Origin: Nocardia exalbida NBRC 100660
GTDB lineage: Bacteria > Actinomycetota > Actinomycetes > Mycobacteriales > Mycobacteriaceae
Assembly (NCBI RefSeq): GCF_000308575.1
Contig: NZ_BAFZ01000004.1
Coordinates: forward strand, 62,001-126,000
DNA: 64,000 nucleotides
Direction of reading: 5' to 3'
The notes under the pieces were generated by a model, which saw nothing but the letters and a program-made list of their open reading frames with translations, was not told the DNA's origin and made no database searches. Shown piece after piece: positions 28,217 to 38,508 of the stretch. A program made the position numbers and the translations under genes. Position 1 is the stretch's first letter; the number at the start of each line of letters is the position of its first letter.

Positions 28217-28408
28217 TCATTCCGATGTGGCGGGCTCGACGATCGCGTCGGGCCCTGGATACACCAGCGACTCGTGACCGTCGGAGAAGCGCACCACGTA
28301 GGGCGGCGTCCCCTCCGGCCCGCGGACCTCGATGATCTCGGCCAGGTGATCCACTTCTCCCACCACGTGTCCATGCACGCAGAGTCGATCTCCTACATGT
28401 GCGATCAT
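28217..28408 (-). CDS. DUF1918 small protein
   Basis: 63 aa, matches the DUF1918 pattern common in actinobacteria: HVGDRLCVHGHVVGEVDHLAEIIEVRGPEGTPPYVVRFSDGHESLVYPGPDA. A beta-rich SH3-like fold is typical of such small domains. Function unknown. Reading ATG at 28408 gives the complete domain. Confidence 0.88.
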   Translation of the reverse strand: MIAHVGDRLCVHGHVVGEVDHLAEIIEVRGPEGTPPYVVRFSDGHESLVYPGPDAIVEPATSE

Positions 28409-28472
28409 CGCCCCATTATCGACCGCCAGTGGTGCGCGTCACAACCATTCGGGCGAAGGCGCCGGATCCGAT

Positions 28473-29051
28473 TCAGTCGTCCGCGCTGATCACGCGCTCG
28501 ACCGCGGCTTCGATCAATGCCCGGCTCTGCTCCTCGGTGAATACGTCGGGCAGCGTCATCCGGTCGACGATCAGCCAGTTCAGTGCGAGGTAGAGCAACA
28601 GCACCGACTTCTCGTCACCGGGCAGGCCCGCCGCGAGATGGTTGCGCACGTTGTAGTCGATGTCCTCGCGCACCCGCTCGGTCAGCACCGCGCGCAATTC
28701 CGGCCGCCGGGTCGCCTCCAGGCGCAATTCGAGCAGCGCGAGGTAGCCGGTGCGGAAAGCCTCGATGCGTCCGACCGTCTCCGTCATCAGCTCGACGATA
28801 TTGGCGCGGGTCTTCGGACCGTCGGTCAGCTGGGTCATCGTGGCTTCGCTCGGCTGTAGCCGCTCGTAGAACCGTCGGCCCGCCTGAGTGAGCAGGTCGT
28901 CGCGGTTGGCGAAGTAGTTCGACGCCGTGCCCGCGGGTACCCCGGCCTCCTTGTCCACCGCGCGGAAGGTCAGTCCGCGCGCCCCATCACGCGCCAAGAC
29001 CTCGATTGCGGCGTCGACCAGCGTCTGTCGTCGCTCCGGATTGGTCCGCAC
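28473..29051 (-). CDS. TetR-family transcriptional regulator
   Basis: About 192 aa from GTG 29051 (an upstream ATG at 29066 adds MEWCQ, which lies in the operator and is unlikely to be used). N-terminal HTH: RRQTLVDAAIEVLARDGARGLTFRAVDKEAGVPAGTASNYFANRDDLL, then a helical ligand-binding domain. It is divergent from the first of two RibD-like genes; nested inverted repeats in the 70-nt spacer are its probable operator. It probably represses itself and the tandem reductase genes. Confidence 0.92.
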   Translation of the reverse strand: MRTNPERRQTLVDAAIEVLARDGARGLTFRAVDKEAGVPAGTASNYFANRDDLLTQAGRRFYERLQPSEATMTQLTDGPKTRANIVELMTETVGRIEAFRTGYLALLELRLEATRRPELRAVLTERVREDIDYNVRNHLAAGLPGDEKSVLLLYLALNWLIVDRMTLPDVFTEEQSRALIEAAVERVISADD

Positions 29052-29065
29052 TTGACACCACTCCA

Positions 29066-29106
29066 TTCGTAGTACTATCTTTCAACCACTACGAACAGAG
29101 TACTAC
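29066..29106. promoter_or_regulatory. Nested inverted repeats, probable TetR operator
   Basis: TTCGTAG (29066-29072) and CTACGAA (29089-29095), and GTAGTACT (29069-29076) and AGTACTAC (29099-29106), are two overlapping perfect inverted repeats in the divergent spacer between the TetR gene and the first reductase-like gene. The site spans the 5' end of the TetR coding region and the reductase leader. Binding is inferred from symmetry and position. Confidence 0.7.
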
Positions 29107-29121
29107 AAGTGAGGTGCTGGT

Positions 29122-29697
29122 ATGCGAAAGCTTGTCTACTACGTGGCTGTGTCGCTGGACGGCTACATCGCGGGCCCGGCGGGGGAGTTCGATTTCTATC
29201 CGTCCGACGCCGAAATGGGCGCGTGGCTCAACGGCCGGTATCCGGAATTCGTGCCGAGTCACTTGCGTCCGCTCGTGGGGATGGCAGTGGACGAACCGAA
29301 CAAGCGGTGCGACACCGCGGTGATGGGCCGCCGCAGCTACGAACCGGCCCTGTCCGAAAAGGTGACCAGCCCGTATGCGCACCTGAAGCAGTACGTGGTG
29401 TCCAGCACGCTCGGGCGCATCGACGATCCGGCCGTCGAGCTGGTCGAACGCGACCCCCTCGGCCTGGTGCGGGAGCTGAAGCAAGCCGAAGGCGGGGACA
29501 TCTGGCTGGTCGGCGGTGGCGAACTCGCCGCCCAAGTGCTGAGCGAGATCGACGAGATGATCATCAAGAGCTATCCGGTGGTCGCGGGCAGCGGGATATC
29601 CGCGTTCTCCGGCGTGTTCGGTCCCACTTTGTTCGCCCCGGTACAGCGCAAGGAGTTCGGCAACGGCGCTCAGGTCACCTGGTTCACGCGGGCCTGA
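29122..29697 (+). CDS. Dihydrofolate-reductase/RibD-C-like protein, copy 1
   Basis: 191 aa. RibD C-terminal-like fold (YyaP/DHFR superfamily): KLVYYVAVSLDGYIAGPAGEFDF, the NADPH loop AVMGRRSYEP, DIWLVGGGELAAQVLSEIDEMII. The catalytic role is unknown; many members are reductases acting on small compounds. It is the first of a tandem pair with 29731-30306: no gaps and roughly two-thirds identity at protein level, with the middle (KQYVVSSTLGRIDDPAVELV) identical. Probably regulated by the divergent TetR. Confidence 0.9.
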   Translation: MRKLVYYVAVSLDGYIAGPAGEFDFYPSDAEMGAWLNGRYPEFVPSHLRPLVGMAVDEPNKRCDTAVMGRRSYEPALSEKVTSPYAHLKQYVVSSTLGRIDDPAVELVERDPLGLVRELKQAEGGDIWLVGGGELAAQVLSEIDEMIIKSYPVVAGSGISAFSGVFGPTLFAPVQRKEFGNGAQVTWFTRA

Positions 29698-29730
29698 GCC
29701 GGCGCCCGACCTCCATCCGAAAGGTATTTC

Positions 29731-30306
29731 ATGCGAAAACTCGTCTATTTCGTCGGTCTTTCCCTCGACGGCTATATCGCGGGGCCGAATGGTGAGATCG
29801 ACTTCATTCCGGTGGGCGATGACATGTGGGACTGGCTGCGCGCGGAGTATCCCGAGACGCTACCCACTCACGTGCGGCCACACATCGGCCTCGCCGTGGA
29901 CGCGCCCAATCAGAAATTCGACACTCTCGTCATGGGTCGCGGCACCTACGACCCGGCCCTGGCCATCGGCGTGACCAGCCCGTACGCCCACATGAAGCAG
30001 TACGTGGTGTCCAGCACGCTCGGCCGTATCGATGACCCGGCGGTCGAACTGGTCGAGCGCGACCCGGTGGGGCTGGTCCGTGAACTGAAGCGGCAGGACG
30101 GTAAGGACATCTGGCTGGCGGGTGGCGGCTTGCTCGCCGCCGCGCTGCTGGAGGAGATCGATGAATTGGTGATCAAGAGCTATCCGGTCGTCGCGGGCAC
30201 CGGGGTACCCGCCTTCGCGGGCGACTTCCGTCCGACGCTGTTCCGGCCGACCGAGCGCAAGGCCATCGGCGACGGCGTCCAGGTCAGCTGGTTCACCCGA
30301 ACCTGA
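29731..30306 (+). CDS. Dihydrofolate-reductase/RibD-C-like protein, copy 2
   Basis: 191 aa paralogue of the preceding gene, 33 nt away, with a good ribosome binding region (GAAAGG) upstream. Motifs: KLVYFVGLSLDGYIAGPNGEIDF, TLVMGRGTYDP, DIWLAGGGLLAAALLEEIDELVI. Equal length and gap-free alignment with copy 1 show a tandem duplication. The identical central block suggests recent duplication or gene conversion. Possibly the two form a heterodimer or have different substrates. Confidence 0.9.
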   Translation: MRKLVYFVGLSLDGYIAGPNGEIDFIPVGDDMWDWLRAEYPETLPTHVRPHIGLAVDAPNQKFDTLVMGRGTYDPALAIGVTSPYAHMKQYVVSSTLGRIDDPAVELVERDPVGLVRELKRQDGKDIWLAGGGLLAAALLEEIDELVIKSYPVVAGTGVPAFAGDFRPTLFRPTERKAIGDGVQVSWFTRT

Positions 30307-30396
30307 CCCGGCGAATCCGGCCGCCCGCACCGGCCGGGTGCGGTGGTCGGTTCGGCAGCGATCTTTCCGTTATCGCTCCGCCCGGAGAAATCCGGG

Positions 30397-30810
30397 TCAG
30401 GTCGCGTCGGTGAGGAACGACAGTCGCACCTGCCGGTCCGGGTTGTCGACATTGAGATCGACCAGCGCGATCGACTGCCAGGTGCCGAGGGCGAGCTTCC
30501 CGCCGAGCACCGGCACGGTCGCGTACGGCGCGATCAGGGCGGGCATGACGTGGGAGCGTCCATGTCCGCGCGAACCGTGCGCGTGCCGCCACCGGTCGTC
30601 GGCGGGCAGCAGATCACGCAGCGCGGCCAGCAGATCGTCGTCGCTGCGCGCGCCGAGTTCCATGACCGCGATCCCCGCGGTGGCGTGCGGCACGAAGACG
30701 TGCAGCAGCCCGTCGCCGCCCGCTTCGCGCGCGAAAGTCGCGCACTGTGGCGTGATGTCCTGTACCACTTCCTTGTGGCCTGTTCGCACCTCGAGCAGTG
30801 TGCTCTTCAT
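30397..30810 (-). CDS. YjbQ/UPF0047 family protein (secondary thiamine-phosphate synthase type)
   Basis: 137 aa, ATG 30810 (an upstream Met adds MRDDVH). Conserved YjbQ motifs: DGLLHVFVPHATAGIAVMELGARSDDDLL with metal-binding His, GRSHVMPALIAPYATVPV and KLALGTWQSIALVDLN. Members show weak thiamine phosphate synthase activity; the physiological role is unclear. Convergent with the reductase pair (90 nt). Confidence 0.93.
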   Translation of the reverse strand: MKSTLLEVRTGHKEVVQDITPQCATFAREAGGDGLLHVFVPHATAGIAVMELGARSDDDLLAALRDLLPADDRWRHAHGSRGHGRSHVMPALIAPYATVPVLGGKLALGTWQSIALVDLNVDNPDRQVRLSFLTDAT

Positions 30811-30973
30811 GTGCACATCGTCCCTCATCCGCCGCGGGCCGCGCGGCGCGACCGGGATGGGATGCGGCTGTGGGCTTTTCCACAAGCCGGGTAGGTAGCG
30901 GCAAAACCGCTGGCCCCGGCCGGTACCCTGAATGACTGTTACCAGTTTGTTGTCGATCTTGGAGGACCCTGTC

Positions 30974-32239
30974 GTGGCTCTCGTGGTTCAGAAGTACGGA
31001 GGATCCTCGGTGGCGACCGCCGAGCGTATCCGGCGCGTCGCTGAACGGATCGTGGAGACCAAGAAGCAGGGCCACGATGTGGTGGTCGTCTGCTCCGCCA
31101 TGGGTGACACCACCGACGAGCTGCTGGATCTCGCGCAGCAGGTGGCGCCGTCGCCGCCCGCCCGCGAGATGGACATGCTGCTCACTTCCGGTGAGCGCAT
31201 CTCCAACGCGCTGGTCGCCATGGCCATCCACTCCCTCGGTGCCGAGGCCCGCTCGTTCACCGGTTCGCAGGCGGGTGTGATCACCACCGGCGCGCACGGC
31301 AACGCGAAGATCATCGATGTGACCCCCGGTCGGGTCCGCGCCGCACTGGACGAGGGCCTCGTCGTCCTGGTCGCGGGCTTCCAGGGCGTGAGCCAGGACA
31401 GCAGGGACGTCACCACGCTGGGTCGCGGCGGCTCCGACACCACGGCCGTCGCGCTGGCGGCCGCGCTGCAGGCGGACGTGTGCGAGATCTACACCGACGT
31501 GGACGGCGTCTTCACCGCCGATCCGCGGATCGTGCCCGACGCGCAGCGGCTCGAGCAGGTCTCCTACGAGGAGATGCTGGAACTGGCGGCCTGCGGGGCC
31601 AAGGTGCTGATGCTGCGCTGCGTCGAATACGCCCGCCGCTACAACGTGCCCGTGCATGTGCGCTCGTCCTACACCGACAAGCAGGGCACCTACGTTTACG
31701 GATCGATGGAGGACATCCCCTTGGAGCAAGCAATCCTCACCGGCGTCGCGCACGACCGCAGCGAGGCCAAGGTGACCGTGGTCGGGCTGCCGGACGAACC
31801 GGGCTACGCCGCCAAGGTGTTCCGCGCCGTCGCCGACTCGGAGATCAACATCGACATGGTCCTGCAGAACATCTCGAAGATCGAGACCGGCAAGACCGAC
31901 ATCACGTTCACGCTGCCGAAGTCCGAGGGCGCCCGCGCGGTCGAGATGCTGACCAAGCGCCAGGCCGAGATCGGCTTCTCCCAGGTGCTCTACGACGATC
32001 ACATCGGCAAGGTGTCGCTGGTCGGCGCGGGCATGAAGAGCCACCCGGGCGTCACCGCCACCTTCTGCGAGGCGCTGGCCGAGGCGGGTGTGAACATCGA
32101 CCTGATCTCCACCTCGGAGATCCGGATCTCCGTGCTGGTCAAGGACACCGAACTGGACGAGGCCGTGCAGGTGCTGCACAAGGCCTTCGATCTGGGCGGC
32201 GACGAGGTCGCGGTGGTTCACGCGGGAACGGGGCGATAG
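30974..32239 (+). CDS. lysC: Aspartate kinase
   Basis: 421 aa from GTG 30974; a longer in-frame start 42 nt upstream is not chosen because GGAGG (30961-30965) sits about 9 nt before the GTG and the conserved start [18 protein letters not shown] follows. First step of the aspartate pathway (Lys, Met, Thr, Ile, mDAP). Kinase core: [49 protein letters not shown]. Two ACT domains follow ([41 protein letters not shown]), where lysine/threonine feedback acts. Actinobacterial ask also yields a beta subunit from an internal start; ATG at 31706 ([11 protein letters not shown]) is in-frame at the right place. asd follows after 3 nt. Confidence 0.97.
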   Translation: MALVVQKYGGSSVATAERIRRVAERIVETKKQGHDVVVVCSAMGDTTDELLDLAQQVAPSPPAREMDMLLTSGERISNALVAMAIHSLGAEARSFTGSQAGVITTGAHGNAKIIDVTPGRVRAALDEGLVVLVAGFQGVSQDSRDVTTLGRGGSDTTAVALAAALQADVCEIYTDVDGVFTADPRIVPDAQRLEQVSYEEMLELAACGAKVLMLRCVEYARRYNVPVHVRSSYTDKQGTYVYGSMEDIPLEQAILTGVAHDRSEAKVTVVGLPDEPGYAAKVFRAVADSEINIDMVLQNISKIETGKTDITFTLPKSEGARAVEMLTKRQAEIGFSQVLYDDHIGKVSLVGAGMKSHPGVTATFCEALAEAGVNIDLISTSEIRISVLVKDTELDEAVQVLHKAFDLGGDEVAVVHAGTGR

Positions 32240-33277
<1,038 letters not shown>

Positions 33278-33289
33278 GACGGATCGATC

Positions 33290-33320
33290 GAACGGGCCGC
33301 GGACTTTCCGTGGCCCGTTC
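33290..33320 (+). terminator. Intrinsic terminator after asd
   Basis: GAACGGGCC with GCGG (33290-33302) pairs with CCG-T-GGCCCGTTC (33308-33320), about a 13-bp stem including one G-T wobble, loop of 5 nt, then CGTTTCC. It ends the lysC-asd transcript and could also terminate the convergent TetR gene. Confidence 0.7.
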
Positions 33321-33337
33321 GTCGTTTCCGGAACCGA

Positions 33338-33901
33338 TCAGCGGGCGCGCAGTCCGTCGAAGACGACGGCGAAGGTGCGGTCGCGCTGCGCGGGAGTGGC
33401 CGTGCTGCCGTGGGTGGCGAGGAACGCGCCCTTGACCAGGCGCATCAGGTCATCGACATCGATGTCGGTGCGTACGCCGCCCGCCTCTTGGGCGCGGGTG
33501 AGCAGCGTGCCGATCACCGTGTTCAGTTCGTGCACCGGCCGCAGATACGCCGGGGCATCCGCGCCGCCCACCGCATCGGCGAGATCGCGTTTGACGCTGC
33601 CCTCCGCCACGAGCCGGGCGAGGAAGTCGAAGAACGCGGGCACCGGGTCGGCGGCGTCGGCCAGTTCCCGGGCCGAGGCGATGATCCGGTCGACTCGATC
33701 CACGATCGCCGCCTCGAACAGCGCCTCCTTGGTCGGAAAGTGCCGGTAGACGGTGCCCGCGCCGACACCGGCTCGCCGCGCGATCTCGTCCAGCGGCACC
33801 GCGAGCCCCTCCGCCGCGAACGCTTCTTGCGCGGCCGCCAGCACCCGCTCGCGGTTGCGGCGGGCGTCGGCGCGCAGCGGTCGGCCCTCGGGCTCGGTCA
33901 T
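33338..33901 (-). CDS. TetR-family transcriptional regulator
   Basis: 187 aa from ATG 33901. HTH: RERVLAAAQEAFAAEGLAVPLDEIARRAGVGAGTVYRHFPTKEALFEA, followed by a helical regulatory domain with FLARLVAEGSVKRDLADAVGG. Divergent from an NTF2/SnoaL-like gene; a perfect 8-bp inverted repeat in the spacer probably is its operator. No Shine-Dalgarno visible; may be leaderless. Confidence 0.92.
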   Translation of the reverse strand: MTEPEGRPLRADARRNRERVLAAAQEAFAAEGLAVPLDEIARRAGVGAGTVYRHFPTKEALFEAAIVDRVDRIIASARELADAADPVPAFFDFLARLVAEGSVKRDLADAVGGADAPAYLRPVHELNTVIGTLLTRAQEAGGVRTDIDVDDLMRLVKGAFLATHGSTATPAQRDRTFAVVFDGLRAR

Positions 33902-33946
33902 GAGGGACGAGTTTACTGTTGACAAACGGGGCGCTCGTTCCGAATG

Positions 33947-33972
33947 ATAAGCGGGTCGTTCGTTCCGCTTAT
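33947..33972. promoter_or_regulatory. Inverted repeat, probable TetR operator
   Basis: ATAAGCGG (33947-33954) and CCGCTTAT (33965-33972) are perfect inverted arms with a 10-nt spacer, in the divergent gap between the TetR gene and the 33986 gene. They lie just before the GGAGG of the latter. Confidence 0.7.
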
Positions 33973-33985
33973 TCGGAGGTGTGTG

Positions 33986-34408
33986 ATGACTCTCGACTGG
34001 CCCGTCGAAAGCCCGCGTGAGGTGGTCGAGCGGCTGTTCGGCGAGCTACGCTCCCGCGACGCGGAGGCGTTCGTCGCGCGGTTCGCGCCCGACGCCATCT
34101 TCGAGATCCCGTTCATCGTCCCGGGGCTCCCGGCCCGCTTGGAGGGCCGCGAAGCGATTCGCGAGCACTTGGCGCAGCGCTGGTCGGGACTTTCCGGAAT
34201 CGAAGTGCACGCCATCCATCCCCAGGTCTACGAGACCACCGACCCCGAGGTGCTGCTCGTGGAGAACGAGGTCGACATGACCGTCCCGGGAACCGGCCGC
34301 GCCCGAGTTCGCACGTCCGTCAACGTCGTCCATATCCGCGACGGCGAGGTCGTGCTCTTCCGCGACTACATGGACACCGCCCGCTTCGCCCGCTCCGCGA
34401 AACGGTGA
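33986..34408 (+). CDS. NTF2/SnoaL-like protein
   Basis: 140 aa from ATG 33986 with GGAGG 7 nt upstream. NTF2-fold: REVVERLFGELRSRDAEAFVARFAPDAIFEIPFIVPGLPARLEGREAIREHLAQRW and VVHIRDGEVVLFRDYMDTARFA. Family includes SnoaL cyclases, ketosteroid isomerase-like enzymes and plain ligand binders; activity unknown. Controlled by the divergent TetR by inference. Confidence 0.9.
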   Translation: MTLDWPVESPREVVERLFGELRSRDAEAFVARFAPDAIFEIPFIVPGLPARLEGREAIREHLAQRWSGLSGIEVHAIHPQVYETTDPEVLLVENEVDMTVPGTGRARVRTSVNVVHIRDGEVVLFRDYMDTARFARSAKR

Positions 34409-34533
34409 ATGACGCGTTCGCGCCGAACGTCGCTCTTGCGGGTCCCTGAAACTGCCGGATGAGTACGACTGACCTCGGTCTGCCCGCCGAAAAGGCCTCG
34501 CTCGGCGCGCGGCGCGGCTGTTAGCCTGCGCCG

Positions 34534-35457
34534 ATGGCGAATCCTCATCCTCATGTGTATCTCGGCGACCGGATCGTGGCGGCCGATGCGGCCACGGTGG
34601 GCGTCGCATCGTCGGCGGTGTTGTACGGACTCAGCGTCTACACCGTTTTCCCGGTGCATGTGGATGGAGCAGCGCGTACGGCATTCCGCCTGGACGACCA
34701 TTTCCGCCGGCTCGAGGAGTCCTGCAAGATCATCGGAATCGATCGGTTCGCGGCGGAGTGGGATTTCGAGCGGTTCCGTGCGACCGTCGTCGAACTGATC
34801 GCGGTGAACGCTCCGCGCGAGGACGTTTTCGTCCGGGCGACGGTGCACGTGGTCGAGTCCATTCCGGGCACCCGGGTACGGGGCTGCGCGATCCAGGTCA
34901 GCATGTTCGTCTACGACGCGGTGCCCATCGTCCCGCAGGACGGCATGCGCCTGAAGTCGAGTCCGTGGCGGCGCATTCCGGACAACGCGATTCCGTCCCG
35001 CGCGAAAGTCAACGGGGCGTATGTGAATTCCGTGCTGGCCAAGCAGGACGCGATCGACAGCGGCTACGACGACTGCGTCTTCCTCGATGGCAACGGGCAC
35101 GTCTGCGAACTCAGCGCGGCCAATATCTTCCTGGTCCGCAACGGCACACTGATCACCCCCGATGTCTCCTGCGACATCCTCGACGGCATCAACCGCAGGA
35201 CCGTACTCACCTTGGCGGCCGAGGACGGCATTCCGGTGGTCGAACGCACCGTCGATCTCACCGAGTTGTACATCGCCGACGAGGTTTTCGTGACCGGAAC
35301 GTCGGCGGGCGCGGCGCCGGTCGTCGAGGTGGACGGCCGCGTCGTGGCGAACGGCGCGCCCGGCCCGATCTCCCAGGGGCTGCGCAAACGCCACCACGCG
35401 GCACTGCGTACCGACAGCGTGCACGGCTGGGTCACGGATTTGTCCGCGGCCCGGTAA
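34534..35457 (+). CDS. Class IV PLP-dependent aminotransferase
   Basis: 307 aa. Branched-chain/D-amino acid aminotransferase or ADC-lyase family: VYLGDRIVAADAATVGVASSAVLYGLSVYTVF, PLP Lys158 in SRAKVNGAYVNSVLAK, Glu192 in CELSAANIFLVRNG, and VTGTSAGAAPVVEVDGR at the phosphate-binding C-terminus. Substrate cannot be decided between BCAT, DAT and ADCL. Free-standing gene 125 nt after the NTF2-like gene. Confidence 0.9.
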   Translation: MANPHPHVYLGDRIVAADAATVGVASSAVLYGLSVYTVFPVHVDGAARTAFRLDDHFRRLEESCKIIGIDRFAAEWDFERFRATVVELIAVNAPREDVFVRATVHVVESIPGTRVRGCAIQVSMFVYDAVPIVPQDGMRLKSSPWRRIPDNAIPSRAKVNGAYVNSVLAKQDAIDSGYDDCVFLDGNGHVCELSAANIFLVRNGTLITPDVSCDILDGINRRTVLTLAAEDGIPVVERTVDLTELYIADEVFVTGTSAGAAPVVEVDGRVVANGAPGPISQGLRKRHHAALRTDSVHGWVTDLSAAR

Positions 35458-35469
35458 TCCACCGCGCCG

Positions 35470-36819
35470 TCAGCGGATGCCCGGGGTGCGCGGGTCGGGT
35501 CCGAGACAGACCAGGATGGCGCACCCCGGCGGGGTGTCCGTGAACGGCGGGTCCAGCGGGTGATTCAGGCAAGCGAAGACATTGCAGCCCGGATAGGCGG
35601 CGGGACCGAGCCCGAACACCGCGACCAGGATGTCCGTGTCGACGAAGCGGCGGGGGTCCAGCCGCAGCGGCGGCTCCACATACGGCCCCGGGTCGGGCAC
35701 CGGCCGCTCGTCGAACGCGTCGAACACCTTGCGGAAGAACTCGTAGGGCAGTTCCTGGGTGTTCTGTACGACGCCCGACACGCCCTGGCCGCTGACGTTG
35801 CCGAAGACGCCGGTCCACACCACCGTGAGATCGAGGCTCGGAATGACGAAGACGTTCTGCAACCCGAGCCCGGCCATCGCGTACACGTCGCCGGGCAGGA
35901 AGTCGGCGATCTCGGCGCAACCGCTGCCGAGCCAGAACAGGTAGCCGTAGCACGCGTTCGTGGGTGACGGCGTGCGTGCCTTGGCCAAGTAGTCGGTGGA
36001 GACGATCCGCTGCGCGCCCCAGCGCCCGTCGTTGCCGACCAGCAGGCCGAGTTTCGCGAAGTCGTTCGGCGGGATCATCAGGTGCGCGTAACCGTAGGTG
36101 TGCCCGGAGCGGTCGCGCGCCCAGTAGTAATCGCTGCGGAGAATGCCGAGCGGATCGAACAATTCGCGCTGCGCGAACCGTTGCAGAGGCTCGCCGACGG
36201 CCAGCTCCAGCACGTAGGCCAGCAGGTCGACATTGCGCTGGCTGTAGGTGAAGACGGTGCCCGGCGGATTGTCCAGCGGCACGCCGAGCGCCTGCACCGC
36301 GCTGTCCGGGTCGACCGGGATCACACCGGTGACGCCCTCGGTCAGCACGCCGACCCGCATGCCCGAGGTCTCGGTGAGCAGGTTCTCGACGGTGATCGAC
36401 CGGTGCGCCGCATCGCCGAGCCCGGCGGGCAGATAGCGGTCGATCGGTGCTCGGAGATCGAGTTTCCCTTGGTCCCAGGCGATTCCGGCGAGCAAGGAGA
36501 CGACGCTCTTCGTCGCACTCCAGATGTTCCAGGCCACGTCGCCGGTCTGGTCGTTCGTCGGTCCCTCGCCGATGAGGCAGTTGTGCCGGAACACCTGCAC
36601 GTTGAACCGGTTTCGGCCGGACGCGAAGGTCAGTGCGTCCCGAAGTTTCACGGAATCCAGACCGACCTGTTCCGGCGCCGCCCGCTCCAGATCGCGTCCC
36701 GAGCTGACCGCGCATCGCACCTGCTCGCCGGGCGCGGCCACCGCGCCTGCGGCGAACACATTGCCCGCCACCAGCGAAACTGCCGCGATTCCCGCCAGGA
36801 ATCCACCGAAACGCCCCAT
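35470..36819 (-). CDS. Secreted serine hydrolase (beta-lactamase/esterase family)
   Basis: 449 aa from ATG 36819, Sec signal GGFLAGIAAVSLVAGNVFAAGAVAAP. Class C-type fold: nucleophile Ser101 with Lys104 in NIWSATKSVVSLLAG, Tyr192 in TYSQRNVDLLAYV, and the rest of the alpha/beta domain (ISTDYLAKARTPSPTN). Such enzymes act as esterases, carboxypeptidases or DD-peptidases; class C beta-lactamase activity cannot be inferred. Convergent with the aminotransferase (12 nt between stops). Confidence 0.9.
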   Translation of the reverse strand: MGRFGGFLAGIAAVSLVAGNVFAAGAVAAPGEQVRCAVSSGRDLERAAPEQVGLDSVKLRDALTFASGRNRFNVQVFRHNCLIGEGPTNDQTGDVAWNIWSATKSVVSLLAGIAWDQGKLDLRAPIDRYLPAGLGDAAHRSITVENLLTETSGMRVGVLTEGVTGVIPVDPDSAVQALGVPLDNPPGTVFTYSQRNVDLLAYVLELAVGEPLQRFAQRELFDPLGILRSDYYWARDRSGHTYGYAHLMIPPNDFAKLGLLVGNDGRWGAQRIVSTDYLAKARTPSPTNACYGYLFWLGSGCAEIADFLPGDVYAMAGLGLQNVFVIPSLDLTVVWTGVFGNVSGQGVSGVVQNTQELPYEFFRKVFDAFDERPVPDPGPYVEPPLRLDPRRFVDTDILVAVFGLGPAAYPGCNVFACLNHPLDPPFTDTPPGCAILVCLGPDPRTPGIR

Positions 36820-37124
36820 ACGCAAGAGGCTAGCGCCCTTTCGCCTGATCACACCGGCAACAGGCGGGGAACTGGACGTCTGATCTCCGCGGGGGCCGGA
36901 CTCGGGCGCCTCGTCGTTGAAACTCGATCGGCGGACACCCTTATCGCAGACCCGCCGCGCGAACGGGCGAGCGTGCCGAGCGATCGGGGACCGCGCGGCA
37001 GTCGGAATCGGCGGGCGCCGGGCGCAGGCATCGAGGAGAGCGGGGAAGTGTCACCCCGATGCCGTAGGTCGATGCGTGGATGACTTTGGTGCCGGGCCTG
37101 GGGCCCTGCCGCGAGCGGCGGGCG
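36820..37124. other. Gene-free stretch
   Basis: 305 nt between the serine hydrolase start and the end of the permease gene, both minus strand. No open frame with family similarity; no strong palindrome noted. It must hold the hydrolase promoter. Confidence 0.6.
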
Positions 37125-38366
37125 TCATCGGCGGGAGTGCCTGGCCAGGCCATATAACGCGCTGCCGAGTGCCAGCGCGCCGAGCCCGGCGAGCACGGAG
37201 CCGAGGGGCAGGGAGAACCCGACGACGACGCAGCCCACCGCGCCGACCACGGGGACCCACCGGGGCGGGCGGTTCTCCTCGGTGGTCAGGGTGGCGGCGG
37301 AGATGTTGGCGATCGAGTAGTAGAAGAGCACGGTGAACGAGGAGAATCCGATGGCCGCGCGCAGATCGAACAGCGCGGCCACCACGGCGACCGTCGCGCC
37401 GACCACCAGTTCCGCGCGGTGCGGCACCCCGAACCGCGGATGCACGGCGGCGAGCGCGCCCGGCAGATAACGGTCCCGCGCCATGGCGAGCACCGTGCGT
37501 GACACGCCGAGGATCAACGCGAGCAGCGATCCGGTCGCCGCGAGTACCGCGCCGATCCGCACCACCGGAGCGGCCGCCGGGACGCCTGCCGCAGCGACCA
37601 CTCGCGCCAGTGGATCGGTGGCCTGGGCCAGTCCGGCGGAGCCGAGCACGCTCAGCGCCGCGACCGCCACCAGCGCGTAGACCACGAGAGCGAGTCCGAG
37701 CGCGATCATGACGGCACGGGGAATGGTACGTCGCGGTTCGCGTACCTCCTCGCCGAGCGTGGCGATGCGGGCGTACCCCGCGAACGCGAAGAACAGCAAC
37801 CCCGCCGCCGTGAGCACCTCGCGCGGGCCGATCCGGTCGGGCAAGGCCGTTGCCCCCGAGTGCGTTCCCGCCAGCCCGATCACGATGACGACGGCCAGCA
37901 CCGCGAGCACCACCGCGACGAGCACCCGGGTCACGAACGCCGACTTCTGCACCCCGGTGTAGTTGACGGCGGTGATCGCCACCACCGTCCCCACCGCTAC
38001 GGCGTGCGCCTGCTCGGGCCAGGCGTAGCTACCGACGGTCAGCGCCATCGCCGCACACGAGGCGGACTTGCCCGCGACGAATCCCCACCCCGCGAGATAT
38101 CCCCAGAACGGCCCGAGCCGCTCCCGCCCGTAGACATACGTTCCACCGGACACGGGATACCGCGCCGCCAGCCGTGCCGACGACATCGCATTGCAGTACG
38201 CCAGCACCGCCGCCACCGCGAGCGCCACCGGCAACCAATTCCCTGCCGAAGCCGCCGCGGGCGCCAGCGCCGCGAATATCCCCGCCCCCACCATCGCCCC
38301 CAACCCGATGACCACCGAATCGGTGAGCCCGAGCCTGCGGTGCAAGGTCCCGTTCTGCGACGCCAT
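37125..38366 (-). CDS. APC-family amino acid permease
   Basis: 413 aa from ATG 38366, chosen because GAAAGGA lies 8 nt upstream (another ATG 9 nt earlier abuts the same sequence). About twelve membrane segments; conserved first segment DSVVIGLGAMVGAGIFAALAPAAASAG and PVSGGTYVYGRERLGPFWGYLAGWGFV match the APC family (basic amino acid/polyamine-type). Substrate unknown. Divergent from furA across a 557-nt repeat-rich spacer. Confidence 0.92.
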   Translation of the reverse strand: MASQNGTLHRRLGLTDSVVIGLGAMVGAGIFAALAPAAASAGNWLPVALAVAAVLAYCNAMSSARLAARYPVSGGTYVYGRERLGPFWGYLAGWGFVAGKSASCAAMALTVGSYAWPEQAHAVAVGTVVAITAVNYTGVQKSAFVTRVLVAVVLAVLAVVIVIGLAGTHSGATALPDRIGPREVLTAAGLLFFAFAGYARIATLGEEVREPRRTIPRAVMIALGLALVVYALVAVAALSVLGSAGLAQATDPLARVVAAAGVPAAAPVVRIGAVLAATGSLLALILGVSRTVLAMARDRYLPGALAAVHPRFGVPHRAELVVGATVAVVAALFDLRAAIGFSSFTVLFYYSIANISAATLTTEENRPPRWVPVVGAVGCVVVGFSLPLGSVLAGLGALALGSALYGLARHSRR

Positions 38367-38508
38367 GGAGTGCATCCTTTCGCATCGCCCCTGCCGCCGC
38401 AGAGCGAGTACGACTCGGCGAAGAACTCCGTCGAGGGCACATGGCTGCGGCGAAACGCGAGAAGCCCTCACGCTCAGGTGCCACTCGACCGATGTGGTCG
38501 GAAATGAC

